Position numbers and translations under genes: made by a program | NCBI GenBank assembly: GCA_030038885.1 | Contig: JASHQY010000008.1 | Location: 1-24,992 of the forward strand | Source of the DNA: Thermoplasmata archaeon | GTDB lineage: Archaea > Thermoplasmatota > Thermoplasmata > Lutacidiplasmatales > UBA184 | Direction: 5' to 3' | Length of the DNA stretch: 24,992 nucleotides | The notes under the pieces: model-generated | Database searches by the model: none | The model's input: only the letters and a program-made list of their open reading frames with translations | What the model was told of the DNA's origin: nothing | In this document: in pieces, positions 1 through 7,572 of the stretch | Numbering within the stretch: the stretch's first letter is position 1 | Layout: each line of letters begins with the position of its first letter

Positions 1-166
1 CGCATCCCGTGAGCCAGAGGCAGGGGCCGTCCTTCTGGCCGTTGACCACGACGAACGGGAGGTTCTCGGGCGATCCGTCCGGATGCTCGGCGACCGGGAG
101 GTAGCCGGAGACCTTCGTTCCCGGCGCTCCCGAGACCCCGAGGGCCGTTGTCAGGTCCGACCCCAC
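1..166 (-). CDS. Succinylglutamate desuccinylase/aspartoacylase-like protein, N-terminal fragment
   Basis: This is the first 55 codons of a gene that runs off the left edge on the minus strand. Read from a GTG at 166, the protein contains PGTK, then GYLPVAEHPDGS, ENLPF and LWLTGC. These segments match, nearly residue for residue, residues 13-53 of the complete protein at 313-1323. The zinc-binding HGDE would lie just beyond the edge. A purine-rich GGGGGTG (175-181 on the complementary strand) sits 8 nt before the GTG and supports this start. It is a divergent paralogue of its neighbour, presumably another zinc amidohydrolase or deacylase of the M14/AstE-ASPA superfamily. The family call rests on the paralogy; the substrate is unknown. 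Confidence 0.8.
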   Translation of the reverse strand, partial: MGSDLTTALGVSGAPGTKVSGYLPVAEHPDGSPENLPFVVVNGQKDGPCLWLTGC

Positions 167-203
167 CTCGAGAACACCCCCGCCGCCCGGGTAGGCATCG
201 AGC

Positions 204-211
204 GATATAAA
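204..211 (-). promoter_or_regulatory. TATA-like element for the gene at 1-166
   Basis: TTTATATC on the minus strand is centred about 41 nt before the GTG at 166. This predicts transcription starting near 180 and a leader of roughly 14 nt. It is the most A/T-rich spot in the 146-bp divergent intergenic region. Confidence 0.45.
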
Positions 212-264
212 CTGTACTTAGTGAAATCCAAGAACCCCCTAGTGCCGTCGGGCAAACCAAAAGG

Positions 265-273
265 CTCTATAGG
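265..273 (+). promoter_or_regulatory. Possible TATA-like element for the gene at 313
   Basis: CTCTATAGG lies about 44 nt before the ATG at 313. It would give a leader of about 17 nt carrying the GGAG ribosome-binding site at 300-303. The match is weak, and the stronger gatataaa at 204-211 could also be read on this strand. Confidence 0.3.
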
Positions 274-312
274 GCCCCGTCCTGCGACCGAGCAATCCCG
301 GAGACTCGAACG

Positions 313-1323
313 ATGAAAACGCTCACGCTGGAGAGTGTCACCGCGGCGCCCGGAACCAAGGCCCATGGCTATCTACCGGTGGCGGAGCATCCCGACGGTT
401 CCCTCGAGAATCTCCCGTTCATCCTGGCGAACGGAGCGGCGGAGGGCCCCGCGCTGTGGATCACGGGTTGTGAGCACGGGGATGAGACGCTCGCGACGGC
501 CACCATCATCGAGTTCATGGCGCAGCTCGATGTCCGGAAGTTGAAGGGATCGATTGTGGCGTTCCCGGTCCTGGATTCGACCGCGTTCAACGTCAAGCGG
601 CGCTACAGCCCCATCGACAGCTACGATCTGAGCCGTGCCTATCCCGGATTTGCGAACGGGTGGCTGGCCGAGCAGGTCGCGAACCGCGTCACCGCGCGGA
701 TCGTCGAGAACGCGCAGTACGTGATCAACGTGCACAACGGGATCCCGGGGATCCTCGACGTCTCGCCGTACTGTGTCGCGACCTACGAGCACGAGTCCGA
801 GTGGGAGTCTGTACTGAAGGGCTTCACCGAGTCGTTCCTCTTCGACAAGATCATCCATTGGATCGGCATCTCGACCGAACGGGGTGCGCGACAGTCGACC
901 ATGATGTCGACCCTGCTGAAGAAAAAGATCCCCACCTTCGTTCCGGAGGTGGGCCCCGACACGCCCGGTGGGCTCCGCACCGGAATTCGGGGGTTCACGA
1001 ACTCGCTGCGCTACCTGGGGATGCTCCCCGGCAAGGCGCAACGACTTGCGAAGTACCAATCCTTCCCCGACGTCATTCATGTCTTCCCGACGAGGGGCGG
1101 CGTCTTCACGTCGTTCGTGAAGCTGGACCAGGTCGTCTCGGCGAACCAGAAGCTCGCCTCGATCCGCAACTTCTACGGAGAGATCACCGAGGAGCTCGTC
1201 GCACCGGCCGACGGCGTGATCGTGACCGTATGGACCAACCCCGTGATCGGTACCGGGGACTTCTGCGCGTTCGAGATCGCTACCTTCCAGGAGTTCAAGA
1301 AGCCCTGGCCGGGCGAGAGGTAG
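313..1323 (+). CDS. Succinylglutamate desuccinylase/aspartoacylase family zinc hydrolase
   Basis: This 336-residue protein belongs to the M14-type AstE/aspartoacylase superfamily, zinc enzymes that hydrolyse N-acyl amino acids or related amides. Visible motifs are GCEHGDE with likely zinc ligands His55 and Glu58, INVHNG with the third ligand His141, and PEVGPD with Glu212 as the probable catalytic glutamate. The C-terminal part (about 250-336) is the usual beta-rich domain, with an APADGVI segment. The ATG is supported by GGAG 9 nt upstream. It diverges from a close paralogue at 1-166 and converges on the D-2-hydroxyacid dehydrogenase. It is probably cytoplasmic, with no signal peptide. The exact substrate (N-acyl amino acid, N-acyl ectoine or other) cannot be told from the sequence. 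Confidence 0.85.
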   Translation: MKTLTLESVTAAPGTKAHGYLPVAEHPDGSLENLPFILANGAAEGPALWITGCEHGDETLATATIIEFMAQLDVRKLKGSIVAFPVLDSTAFNVKRRYSPIDSYDLSRAYPGFANGWLAEQVANRVTARIVENAQYVINVHNGIPGILDVSPYCVATYEHESEWESVLKGFTESFLFDKIIHWIGISTERGARQSTMMSTLLKKKIPTFVPEVGPDTPGGLRTGIRGFTNSLRYLGMLPGKAQRLAKYQSFPDVIHVFPTRGGVFTSFVKLDQVVSANQKLASIRNFYGEITEELVAPADGVIVTVWTNPVIGTGDFCAFEIATFQEFKKPWPGER

Positions 1324-1340
1324 CCGCGCCGAACGGCTCT

Positions 1341-1359
1341 GGCCCTTCCCACGGGGGCC
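1341..1359. terminator. Small hairpin between convergent genes
   Basis: GGCCC and GGGCC form a 5-bp stem with a 9-nt loop, 18 nt past the stop at 1323 and in the 64-bp gap between convergent genes. There is no oligo-T tract, so a termination role is only a guess. Confidence 0.2.
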
Positions 1360-1387
1360 GCCGCGCTTCGGGGGCCGACCGAGACAC

Positions 1388-2374
1388 CTAGGAGTATTCC
1401 GAGCGGTCGATCACAAATCGGGGAGCGCCCTCGGCGAAGAACCGAGAGAGGTTCTCGATCGCCAACCCAAAGACCCGGGCCCGGGCCTCGGCGGTCATTC
1501 CCGGGGTGAATCCTGCGGTGTGGGGGGTCGCCAGGAAGTTGGGCAGTCGGGCGAGGCCTCGTCGATCCCAGAATCGGTTGTGTTCCCAGTCCTCGGACCA
1601 CCACACGTCGGTTCCGGCGCGGAAGGTGGGAGTCCGCACGAGATGGTGGTAGAGCGCGTCCTCGTCGACCGTGCCCGCACGGCCCACGTTGACAAAGATC
1701 GCCGACCTCTTCATCTGGCCGAAGGCCGCCGATCCGAGCGTGGATCGTGTCGCGTTGGTCAGGGGGCGGGCCTCGATGATGACGTCGGCGGACCCCAACG
1801 CCCGGAGGAGCGAATCTGCGGAGTACGTTCGATCGGCACCGGGCCGATCCGCTCCCGATCGGGAAACGGCCTCGACTCGCATACCGAATCCCCGCAGCCG
1901 GTGGGCGACCTCCTGCCCGATTCCGCCGAAACCGAGTATCAACGCGGTCTTTCCGATCAGATTCACCGTGGGGGGCAGAGACCGGAGCCGGCCCCCCCGC
2001 ACCAGATCGAAACTGTTCCGGAGGTTCTTGGCGAGCGCGAGGACCATCGCGATCGTGTGTTCCGCGACGAACGGAGCGTAGGCTCCAGAGTTTCCGGCCA
2101 CTCGGATCGGAGCAGGGAACTTCTGGAACGGGAAGTCGTCCACCCCGGCGAAAAGGCTCTGCACAAAGCTGAGGTTCGGTGCCTGGCGCGGCTCCCAATG
2201 GGGGAGCTCGCGCGCCGGGGCTCCGGTCAGGAGCGCCTCGGCTCGAGCCCAGGGTCCCCGAGAGGACGAACTCACGAAGGTGTACGGCACGTCGCCGAGG
2301 CCCTCTTTCAACCATCGCCGAAGGTCGGGATCGGGTGGAAGACTAACGAGCAGGCGACCCTCCGAAGCTCTCAT
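1388..2374 (-). CDS. D-2-hydroxyacid dehydrogenase (NAD(P)-binding)
   Basis: This 328-residue enzyme of the D-isomer-specific 2-hydroxyacid dehydrogenase family interconverts a 2-hydroxy acid and its 2-keto acid. The Rossmann nucleotide-binding loop GFGGIG is at 148-153. The catalytic triad can be placed as Arg232 (NVGRAG), Glu261 (after DVWWS) and His285 (TPHTAG). Length is normal for the family. The ATG is preceded by GGAG with 6-nt spacing, and a TATA-like GATACAAA lies about 26 nt away, so a leaderless transcript is also possible. It converges on the zinc hydrolase and diverges from hyuA, which suggests a shared catabolic role. The residues do not say whether the substrate is phosphoglycerate, glyoxylate or another acid. 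Confidence 0.88.
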   Translation of the reverse strand: MRASEGRLLVSLPPDPDLRRWLKEGLGDVPYTFVSSSSRGPWARAEALLTGAPARELPHWEPRQAPNLSFVQSLFAGVDDFPFQKFPAPIRVAGNSGAYAPFVAEHTIAMVLALAKNLRNSFDLVRGGRLRSLPPTVNLIGKTALILGFGGIGQEVAHRLRGFGMRVEAVSRSGADRPGADRTYSADSLLRALGSADVIIEARPLTNATRSTLGSAAFGQMKRSAIFVNVGRAGTVDEDALYHHLVRTPTFRAGTDVWWSEDWEHNRFWDRRGLARLPNFLATPHTAGFTPGMTAEARARVFGLAIENLSRFFAEGAPRFVIDRSEYS

Positions 2375-2395
2375 GCATCGCTCCCACTTCCGCGG

Positions 2396-2403
2396 GATAC
2401 AAA
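2396..2403 (-). promoter_or_regulatory. TATA-like element for the D-2-hydroxyacid dehydrogenase
   Basis: TTTGTATC read on the minus strand is centred about 26 nt before the ATG at 2374, the spacing expected for a leaderless archaeal transcript. Confidence 0.35.
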
Positions 2404-2425
2404 AGCTGTGGTGCTAACGGACCGT

Positions 2426-2446
2426 CCCCTAGGGGCTCCTAGGGAG
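2426..2446. promoter_or_regulatory. Tandem CCTAGG palindromes, candidate operator
   Basis: A perfect 10-bp palindrome, CCCCTAGGGG (2426-2435), is followed at once by CTCCTAGGGAG (2436-2446). Their centres are 10 bp apart, about one helical turn. The pair lies between divergent promoters for the D-2-hydroxyacid dehydrogenase and hyuA, a natural place for a regulator site. No binding protein is known, and function is inferred only from symmetry and position. Confidence 0.3.
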
Positions 2447-2536
2447 AACATTCCGCGCGGACGTCCGGTGGTCGCGGGATAACTCGGCGCGCTCACCCCC
2501 AAGCCGTGAAGTACGGCCCCTCCCTTCCCGCCGGCC

Positions 2537-4591
2537 ATGCGGTCGCGGGGGCGGTCCGGTGCGCGTAGCGACCGAACCCGCTCGGCGCCCTCGCGCGACC
2601 GAAGCGCACATCACGCGGGCGGCACCACGGTCGTCGCGGTCGATATCGGCGGCACGTTCACAGATATCGTGCTCCAACGAGGATCCGAAGTCAGCCTCGT
2701 CCTCAAGCGACCTACTTCGTCCCAGGAGCCCTCTCAGGCCGTTCTGGCCGCGCTCGAGGAGCTGGACGACATCGCCGGGGGGAATCTCGTTCACGCGACC
2801 ACGATCGGCACGAACGCGCTTCTTCAGGGCCCCGAGCGGCTCTCCCACGGAGTGAGCCTCGTGACGACGCAGGGCTTCCGGGACGTGATCGAGATCGGGC
2901 GTCAGAACCGGCCCAGCCTCTACGATCTCGAGTTTCGCCGTCCGCGCCCGCTGGTCGCGCGGCGGGATCGGTACGAGGTTCCGGAACGAGTCACGGAGTC
3001 CGGGCGCGTCCTGGTCCCGCTCCGGCGGAACTCCGCGCGTCGGCTCGCCGTGTCCCTGCGCCGGGCCGGGGCGCGGGCGGTCGCCGTCTCCCTCCTGCAC
3101 TCGTACGCGAATCCGGTCCACGAGCGACGGATCGCCGCCGAGCTTCGCTCGCGAGTTCCGTTCGTTTCGGTGTCCAGCGAGGTCGCTCCCGAGCCCAGAG
3201 AGTTCGAACGCACTTCGACGGTCGTAGTCAACGCGTGGCTGATGCCGCTGGTCTCGCAGTACATCTCCCATCTCGGCGGTGGTCTCCCGAAGCTCGGCAT
3301 CGGCTCGGCGAGCGTGATGGCGAGCTCGGGCGGGCTGGTCTCGCTCGAGGAGGCGGCGACCCGCCCGGTCCAGATCATCGAGTCGGGGCCGGCGGCGGGG
3401 GTCGTGGCCGCGGCGGAGACCGCGCGACGGGCGGGATTGAGCTCGATCATCAGCTTTGACATGGGCGGCACGACCGCGAAGGTGGGGACGGTCCACGACG
3501 GTCGGGTTGGTCTGACCGCCGAGCTCGAAGTCGGCGGGGACTCCCATCACGGTCGGCGCGGCAAGGGCACGGGGTACCCGGTCCGATTCCCGTTCGTGGA
3601 TCTGGCGGAGGTCTCGTCCGGCGGAGGCACGATGATACGACGCGATCCCAACGGGACGCTCACCGTCGGCCCCGAGAGCGCGGGGTCCGCCCCGGGTCCC
3701 ATCTGCTACGGCCGCGGCGGAACCGTTCCCACGCTGACCGATGCCAACCTGGTCACGGGCGTTCTCGCCCCGACGCTGCTGGGCGGCGAAATGAAGCTCG
3801 ATCGTGCGGCCGCCCGCCGCGGTTTCGCTCGAATGGGCGACCCCCTGGACGTGGCCGAACAGGCGCTCCGGCTGGCGGACCTCGAGATGGCCCGGGCCCT
3901 GCGGATGGTGACCGTCGAGCGGGGGCTGGATCCCCGACACTTCACGCTCGTGGCCTTCGGTGGAGGCGGACCGCAGCACGCCGCCCGGCTTGCGACCGAG
4001 CTCCGGATGTCGACCGTGCTCGTGCCCCGCCATCCGGGGGTGTTCAGCTCGATCGGGCTGCTGCTGGCCGACTGGAGGTACGAGGCGCGAATGGCCTTTC
4101 CGAAGGACCTCCCGCGCGACCTCGAAGCCTTGCGCCGGCAGTTGCGGCGCCGATTCCGGGCCGGCCGCTTCTCCGCGGCCGTCGAGTGCCGTTACGCGGG
4201 CCAGGGCTCGGAGCTCAGCGTGCCGCTGCGCACCGAGGACCGGCGGCGGGTGGCGCGCGAGTTCGAGCGGCTGCACGAGGTCACGTTCGGTTTCCGCCTA
4301 ACCCGGGGTGTGGAGCTCGTGACCCTGCGGCTCTTCGGCGAACGAAGCCGCCCGAAGCCTTCGTTCGGGTTCTCCCCATCCTCTGCGGGGCCGACAGGAA
4401 CCCGGACCCTTCGCTGGATGGGCCGGGACCTCCCTCTGGAGACCTTCGGGCGCGACGGGCTCGCGCGCGGTGCCCGGATCCGCGGACCGGCCGCCATCGA
4501 CGAGTACGGCTCGACGACCCTGGTCCCGCCCTCCTGGACCGCCACGGTGCTCCCGGACGGCCTCCTTCGATTGGAGCGGAGCTCTCGATGA
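2537..4591 (+). CDS. hyuA: Hydantoinase/oxoprolinase family protein, subunit A
   Basis: This 684-residue ATP-binding subunit belongs to the N-methylhydantoinase / 5-oxoprolinase / acetone carboxylase superfamily, which uses ATP to open cyclic amides or carboxylate substrates. DIGGTFTD (36-43) is the N-terminal actin-like phosphate-binding motif. Further family signatures are HATTIGTNAL (about 85), ESGPAAG (about 280), FDMGGTTAKV (about 308), APGPICYGRGG and AFGGGGPQHA (about 475). Length is usual for the family. The first 28 residues are Arg/Ser-rich and precede the normal family start. The ATG at 2537 is nevertheless the only ATG, GTG or TTG available in frame after the TGA at 2507, and it has no ribosome-binding site. 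Its end overlaps hyuB by 4 bp. The substrate is unknown. Confidence 0.9.
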   Translation: MRSRGRSGARSDRTRSAPSRDRSAHHAGGTTVVAVDIGGTFTDIVLQRGSEVSLVLKRPTSSQEPSQAVLAALEELDDIAGGNLVHATTIGTNALLQGPERLSHGVSLVTTQGFRDVIEIGRQNRPSLYDLEFRRPRPLVARRDRYEVPERVTESGRVLVPLRRNSARRLAVSLRRAGARAVAVSLLHSYANPVHERRIAAELRSRVPFVSVSSEVAPEPREFERTSTVVVNAWLMPLVSQYISHLGGGLPKLGIGSASVMASSGGLVSLEEAATRPVQIIESGPAAGVVAAAETARRAGLSSIISFDMGGTTAKVGTVHDGRVGLTAELEVGGDSHHGRRGKGTGYPVRFPFVDLAEVSSGGGTMIRRDPNGTLTVGPESAGSAPGPICYGRGGTVPTLTDANLVTGVLAPTLLGGEMKLDRAAARRGFARMGDPLDVAEQALRLADLEMARALRMVTVERGLDPRHFTLVAFGGGGPQHAARLATELRMSTVLVPRHPGVFSSIGLLLADWRYEARMAFPKDLPRDLEALRRQLRRRFRAGRFSAAVECRYAGQGSELSVPLRTEDRRRVAREFERLHEVTFGFRLTRGVELVTLRLFGERSRPKPSFGFSPSSAGPTGTRTLRWMGRDLPLETFGRDGLARGARIRGPAAIDEYGSTTLVPPSWTATVLPDGLLRLERSSR

Positions 4592-6180
4592 CCGAGGAAT
4601 GGGAGCTCGTCAGCAAGGCGACCGAGTTCATCGCGGAGGAGATGGGAGTCGCCCTCCAGCGGTCGGCGCTCTCCCCGAACATCCGGGAACGGATGGACCA
4701 CAGCTGCGCGGTCGTCGCCCCGTCCGGGGCGATCGTCGCGCAGGCCGAGCACATCCCGGTCCATCTCGGCTCGTTCAAGGTGGGCGTGGAGCAGCTGCTC
4801 GCGGCGCTCCGAAGCACGTCGTCCGAGCCCGGACGGCGGGAGATGATCCTCGTGAACGACCCGTACATCACGGGCACCCACCTCAACGACCTCATGGTGC
4901 TCGCACCGGTCCACTGGCGCGGGAGCCTGGTCGGCTTCGTGACCAACAAGGCCCACCACGTCGACGTGGGAGGTTCGGTGCCGGGCAGCCTCAACCCCCG
5001 CGCGGGCGACCTGTTCGGCGAGGGGGTGGTGGTCCCCCCGACGACGATCGTGCGGGCGTCCCGGCTCGACGCGGGAGCCTTCCGACTTCTCGGCTCGAAC
5101 GTGCGAGACCCCGAGGTCGCGCGCGGTGACCTCGAGGCCCAGATCGCGGCCAACCGAATGGGCGTCGCCCGGGTCCGGGACCTGTTCGACCGGTTCGGAA
5201 AGGCCTTGGTCGAGCGTTCGTGGGAGGAATCGCGGTCCCGGGTCTCGGCCACCGTGGCCCGCGCCCTGGGCCGCATGCGCCACGGGCGCTTCTCCGCCGC
5301 TGACGCGGTCGAGCTCGGTCCCCGGATGCTGCCCATTCGAGTGTCGTTGAGGGTCTCCGGTGCGGGAGTCCTCGCGGACTTTCAGGGGACCAGCGAGCAA
5401 GTGGCGGCCCCCCTCAACGCCGTCCTCGGAGTCACCTACTCGGCCACGGCATTCGCCGTGCGCGCGGCGCTGGCCATGACGTTTCCCACGAACGCGGGGT
5501 TCTACGACCGGGTCCAGGTGCGGGCTCCTCCGGGGTCGCTCGTGAATCCGGACCGCCCGGCGCCGGTCTCTGGAGGGAACGTGGAGACCTCGCAGCGGAT
5601 CGCCGACGTCGTGCTGGAAGCGCTCGCCCCCAGCGTGCCCCACCCGATCCCCGCCGCCTCCTCGGGCACGATGATGAACATCATGGTCGGCGGCCGACGC
5701 GCCTCCGGCCGTCGGTGGGCGTACTACGAGACGATCGGAGGGGGATCCGGTGGCCGATCCAGCGGAAACGGCGTCTCGGGCGTCCACACGAACATGACCA
5801 ACACGCTGAACACCCCGGTGGAGGTCGCGGAGAAGGAGTATCCCCTGCTGTTCACCTCCTACGCGCTCCGGCCGGGGAGCGGCGGGGTGGGCCGGTTTCG
5901 GGGCGGCGACGGTCTGGTTCGGGGGTTCCGGCTCCTGGAGCCCGCGACGGTCTCGGTCATCTCCGATCGATTTTACCGAGGACCCCCGGGGCGCGACGGA
6001 GGCGCCAGCGGCCGACCCGGACGGGTCCGGCTCCGGTTCCGGAATCGCGAGAAGCAGATGCCAAGCAAGTTCACCGTCGACCTCGAGCCCGGGGCGGAGA
6101 TCATCGTCGAGACTCCGGGAGGAGGAGGCTTCGGTGCCCCGACACGACGCCCGCGTCGACCCTCCTCGCCGGCGGGGTGA
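4588..6180 (+). CDS. hyuB: Hydantoinase/oxoprolinase family protein, subunit B
   Basis: This 530-residue partner of HyuA is encoded from the ATG within the ATGA overlap, and GGAG lies 6 nt upstream. Family landmarks are the RERMDHS segment with Asp37 and Ser39, QAEHIPVHLGS (Glu54, His55, His59), and NDPYITGTHLND with Asp91, His98 and Asp101, which are likely metal-site residues. Glycine-rich stretches follow (about 380-410), and near the C-terminus comes ETPGGGGFGAP, a hallmark of the subunit. Length is normal. It should form an alpha/beta complex with the upstream protein, and the overlap implies translational coupling. It could belong to a hydantoin, 5-oxoproline or related cyclic-amide enzyme. 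Confidence 0.9.
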   Translation: MTEEWELVSKATEFIAEEMGVALQRSALSPNIRERMDHSCAVVAPSGAIVAQAEHIPVHLGSFKVGVEQLLAALRSTSSEPGRREMILVNDPYITGTHLNDLMVLAPVHWRGSLVGFVTNKAHHVDVGGSVPGSLNPRAGDLFGEGVVVPPTTIVRASRLDAGAFRLLGSNVRDPEVARGDLEAQIAANRMGVARVRDLFDRFGKALVERSWEESRSRVSATVARALGRMRHGRFSAADAVELGPRMLPIRVSLRVSGAGVLADFQGTSEQVAAPLNAVLGVTYSATAFAVRAALAMTFPTNAGFYDRVQVRAPPGSLVNPDRPAPVSGGNVETSQRIADVVLEALAPSVPHPIPAASSGTMMNIMVGGRRASGRRWAYYETIGGGSGGRSSGNGVSGVHTNMTNTLNTPVEVAEKEYPLLFTSYALRPGSGGVGRFRGGDGLVRGFRLLEPATVSVISDRFYRGPPGRDGGASGRPGRVRLRFRNREKQMPSKFTVDLEPGAEIIVETPGGGGFGAPTRRPRRPSSPAG

Positions 6181-6236
6181 GCCGCCCGCTTGGACCTGGT
6201 CCTGTGTACGGCGGAGCCGACTTCGACCACGCGCCC

Positions 6237-6251
6237 GGGTCGCTTCGACCC
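6237..6251. terminator. Hairpin downstream of hyuB
   Basis: GGGTCG and CGACCC form a perfect 6-bp stem around CTT, 57 nt past the hyuB stop. There is no T-tract, so it may only mark a 3' end. Confidence 0.25.
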
Positions 6252-6466
6252 GTCGGCCCCCGCAGGGAGGAGGCGGACCTCCGGTGTCCATCGCACCGTA
6301 GGCAGGGAAGGATGGCATGCCAGGGGCGATCCCTGCAGAAGCAGCGAGGTCCGGTTCCGCCCCGTTTCCAACGAATAGCCTTATGGGGAGTGGGACGACA
6401 CGTAAATCATCTGGCGGCCGCCTTGGAGTGGCGGGCCAGGCGGGCGCGCAGCGAGGGGACGGGCGG

Positions 6467-6574
6467 ATGGAAAGCTGGTCGATCACACACCGCATCTCGC
6501 CCGGGTCGCTCACCGATCGCCCGGAACCCGCGACCGGACGCGAGGTACGGCGCGACGCGGTCGCGCTACGCTGA
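6467..6574 (+). CDS. Candidate small upstream ORF ahead of rmlB
   Basis: This is a 35-codon frame from an ATG preceded by GAGGGG at 8-nt spacing, with its stop 3 nt before the rmlB ATG. Third positions in it are mostly G or C, as in nearby genes, whereas the longer in-frame extension up to 6317 is not biased this way. rmlB itself has no visible ribosome-binding site, so this frame could couple its translation. The peptide matches nothing I recognise and may be chance. Confidence 0.2.
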   Translation: MESWSITHRISPGSLTDRPEPATGREVRRDAVALR

Positions 6575-6577
6575 ACC

Positions 6578-7567
6578 ATGAAGGTCGTGATCACGGGAGG
6601 GGCGGGGTTCATCGGGTCCCGGCTCGTCCACGAGTGGTCCGCGGCCCACCCGGAGGACACGATCGTCGTGCTGGACTCGCTGACGTACGCGGGGCACCGG
6701 GAATCCCTCGCGGACCTGGAGGCCCAGCATCGGTGTCAGTTTGTCCGTGGCGACATCTGTGATCCGGCGCGGACCTCCGACGTGCTTCGGGGGGCCGATC
6801 TCGTGGTGCACCTCGCGGCCGAGACCCATAACGACCGGGCGGTCGAGGGCCCTCTGCCCTTCGTGCGAACGAACGTCGAGGGCACGGCGAACCTGCTCGA
6901 GGCCTGCCGGAAACAGGAGGTAAAGCGGTTCCATCACGTGTCGACCGACGAGGTGTTCGGTTCCCTGCCGTTGGAGGGGACCGACCGGTTCAGCGATTCC
7001 AGTCCGTACGCCCCTCGGGGTCCGTACTCGGCTTCGAAGGCCGGGGCGGACCATCTCGTGCGGGCGTGGCACGCGACCTACGGCCTCCCGGTGACCCTGT
7101 CGAACTGCTCGAACAACTTCGGCCCGAACCAGCACCCCGAGAAGCTGATCCCGCTCGCGATCACGCGTCTTCTGGAGGGGGCCAAGATCCCGGTGTACGG
7201 TGACGGGAAGAATGTCCGGGACTGGATCTACGTGGACGATCACTGCCGGGCGCTGGATCTGATCGCGCACCGCGGTCGGATCGGTGCGACGTACCTCGTT
7301 TCGGCCGGAACGGAGCTCCCGAACATCGAGGTCGTGCACCGGATCCTCCGGCAGTTCGGTAAGGGTGAGGAAGCGATGGAGTTCGTCAAGGACCGCCCGG
7401 GGCACGATCGCCGGTACGCGCTGGATGCCTCGCGACTTCGTTCCGAGCTGGGTTGGAAGCCCATGTTCGACTTCGACCAAGGCCTGGCCCAGACGATCGA
7501 CTGGTACCGGACCAACGAACGCTGGTGGCGGCCCCTCCTCCCCTCGTCGTCGCTGGCAGGACGGTGA
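6578..7567 (+). CDS. rmlB: dTDP-glucose 4,6-dehydratase
   Basis: This 329-residue extended short-chain dehydrogenase converts dTDP-glucose to dTDP-4-keto-6-deoxyglucose. The NAD-binding GGAGFIG is at 7-13. The RmlB active-site set is present: STDEVFG with Thr123, Asp124 and Glu125, and Tyr150 with Lys154 in GPYSASK. The family segments HLAAETHNDRAV, NCSNNFGPNQHPEKLIP and NVRDWIYVDDH are also clear. It is the first gene of a four-gene operon and its end overlaps the RmlC-like gene. The start is fixed by the N-terminal Rossmann strand, although no ribosome-binding site is seen. It is cytoplasmic and supplies the 4-keto sugar to the next enzymes. Confidence 0.96.
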   Translation: MKVVITGGAGFIGSRLVHEWSAAHPEDTIVVLDSLTYAGHRESLADLEAQHRCQFVRGDICDPARTSDVLRGADLVVHLAAETHNDRAVEGPLPFVRTNVEGTANLLEACRKQEVKRFHHVSTDEVFGSLPLEGTDRFSDSSPYAPRGPYSASKAGADHLVRAWHATYGLPVTLSNCSNNFGPNQHPEKLIPLAITRLLEGAKIPVYGDGKNVRDWIYVDDHCRALDLIAHRGRIGATYLVSAGTELPNIEVVHRILRQFGKGEEAMEFVKDRPGHDRRYALDASRLRSELGWKPMFDFDQGLAQTIDWYRTNERWWRPLLPSSSLAGR

Positions 7568-7572
7568 ACCGG

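Larger units (their letters stand above)
6181..6577. other. 397-bp gene-poor interval before the rml operon
   Basis: No recognisable protein or RNA gene is evident. It holds short hairpins (6237-6251; CAGGG/CCCTG at 6321-6335), a palindrome GGCGGCCGCC (6413-6422) and weak A/T-rich promoter candidates (ttatg near 6380, gtaaatc near 6402). A 35-codon ORF ends 3 nt before rmlB. The interval probably contains the 3' end of hyuAB and the promoter or leader of the rml operon. Confidence 0.6.

Noticed and set aside
2429..4276. 615-codon minus-strand frame opposite hyuA
   Set aside because: Shadow of hyuA with low-complexity composition.
6317..6466. Upstream extension of the small ORF before rmlB
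   Set aside because: Third positions here are not G/C-biased like nearby genes, so only the part from 6467 was kept as a weak candidate.
4192..6660. Very long minus-strand open frame (822 codons) opposite hyuB
   Set aside because: Its product is Arg/Gly/Pro-rich low-complexity protein without family motifs. Long antisense frames are expected opposite G+C-rich genes, and HyuB on the other strand is unmistakable.
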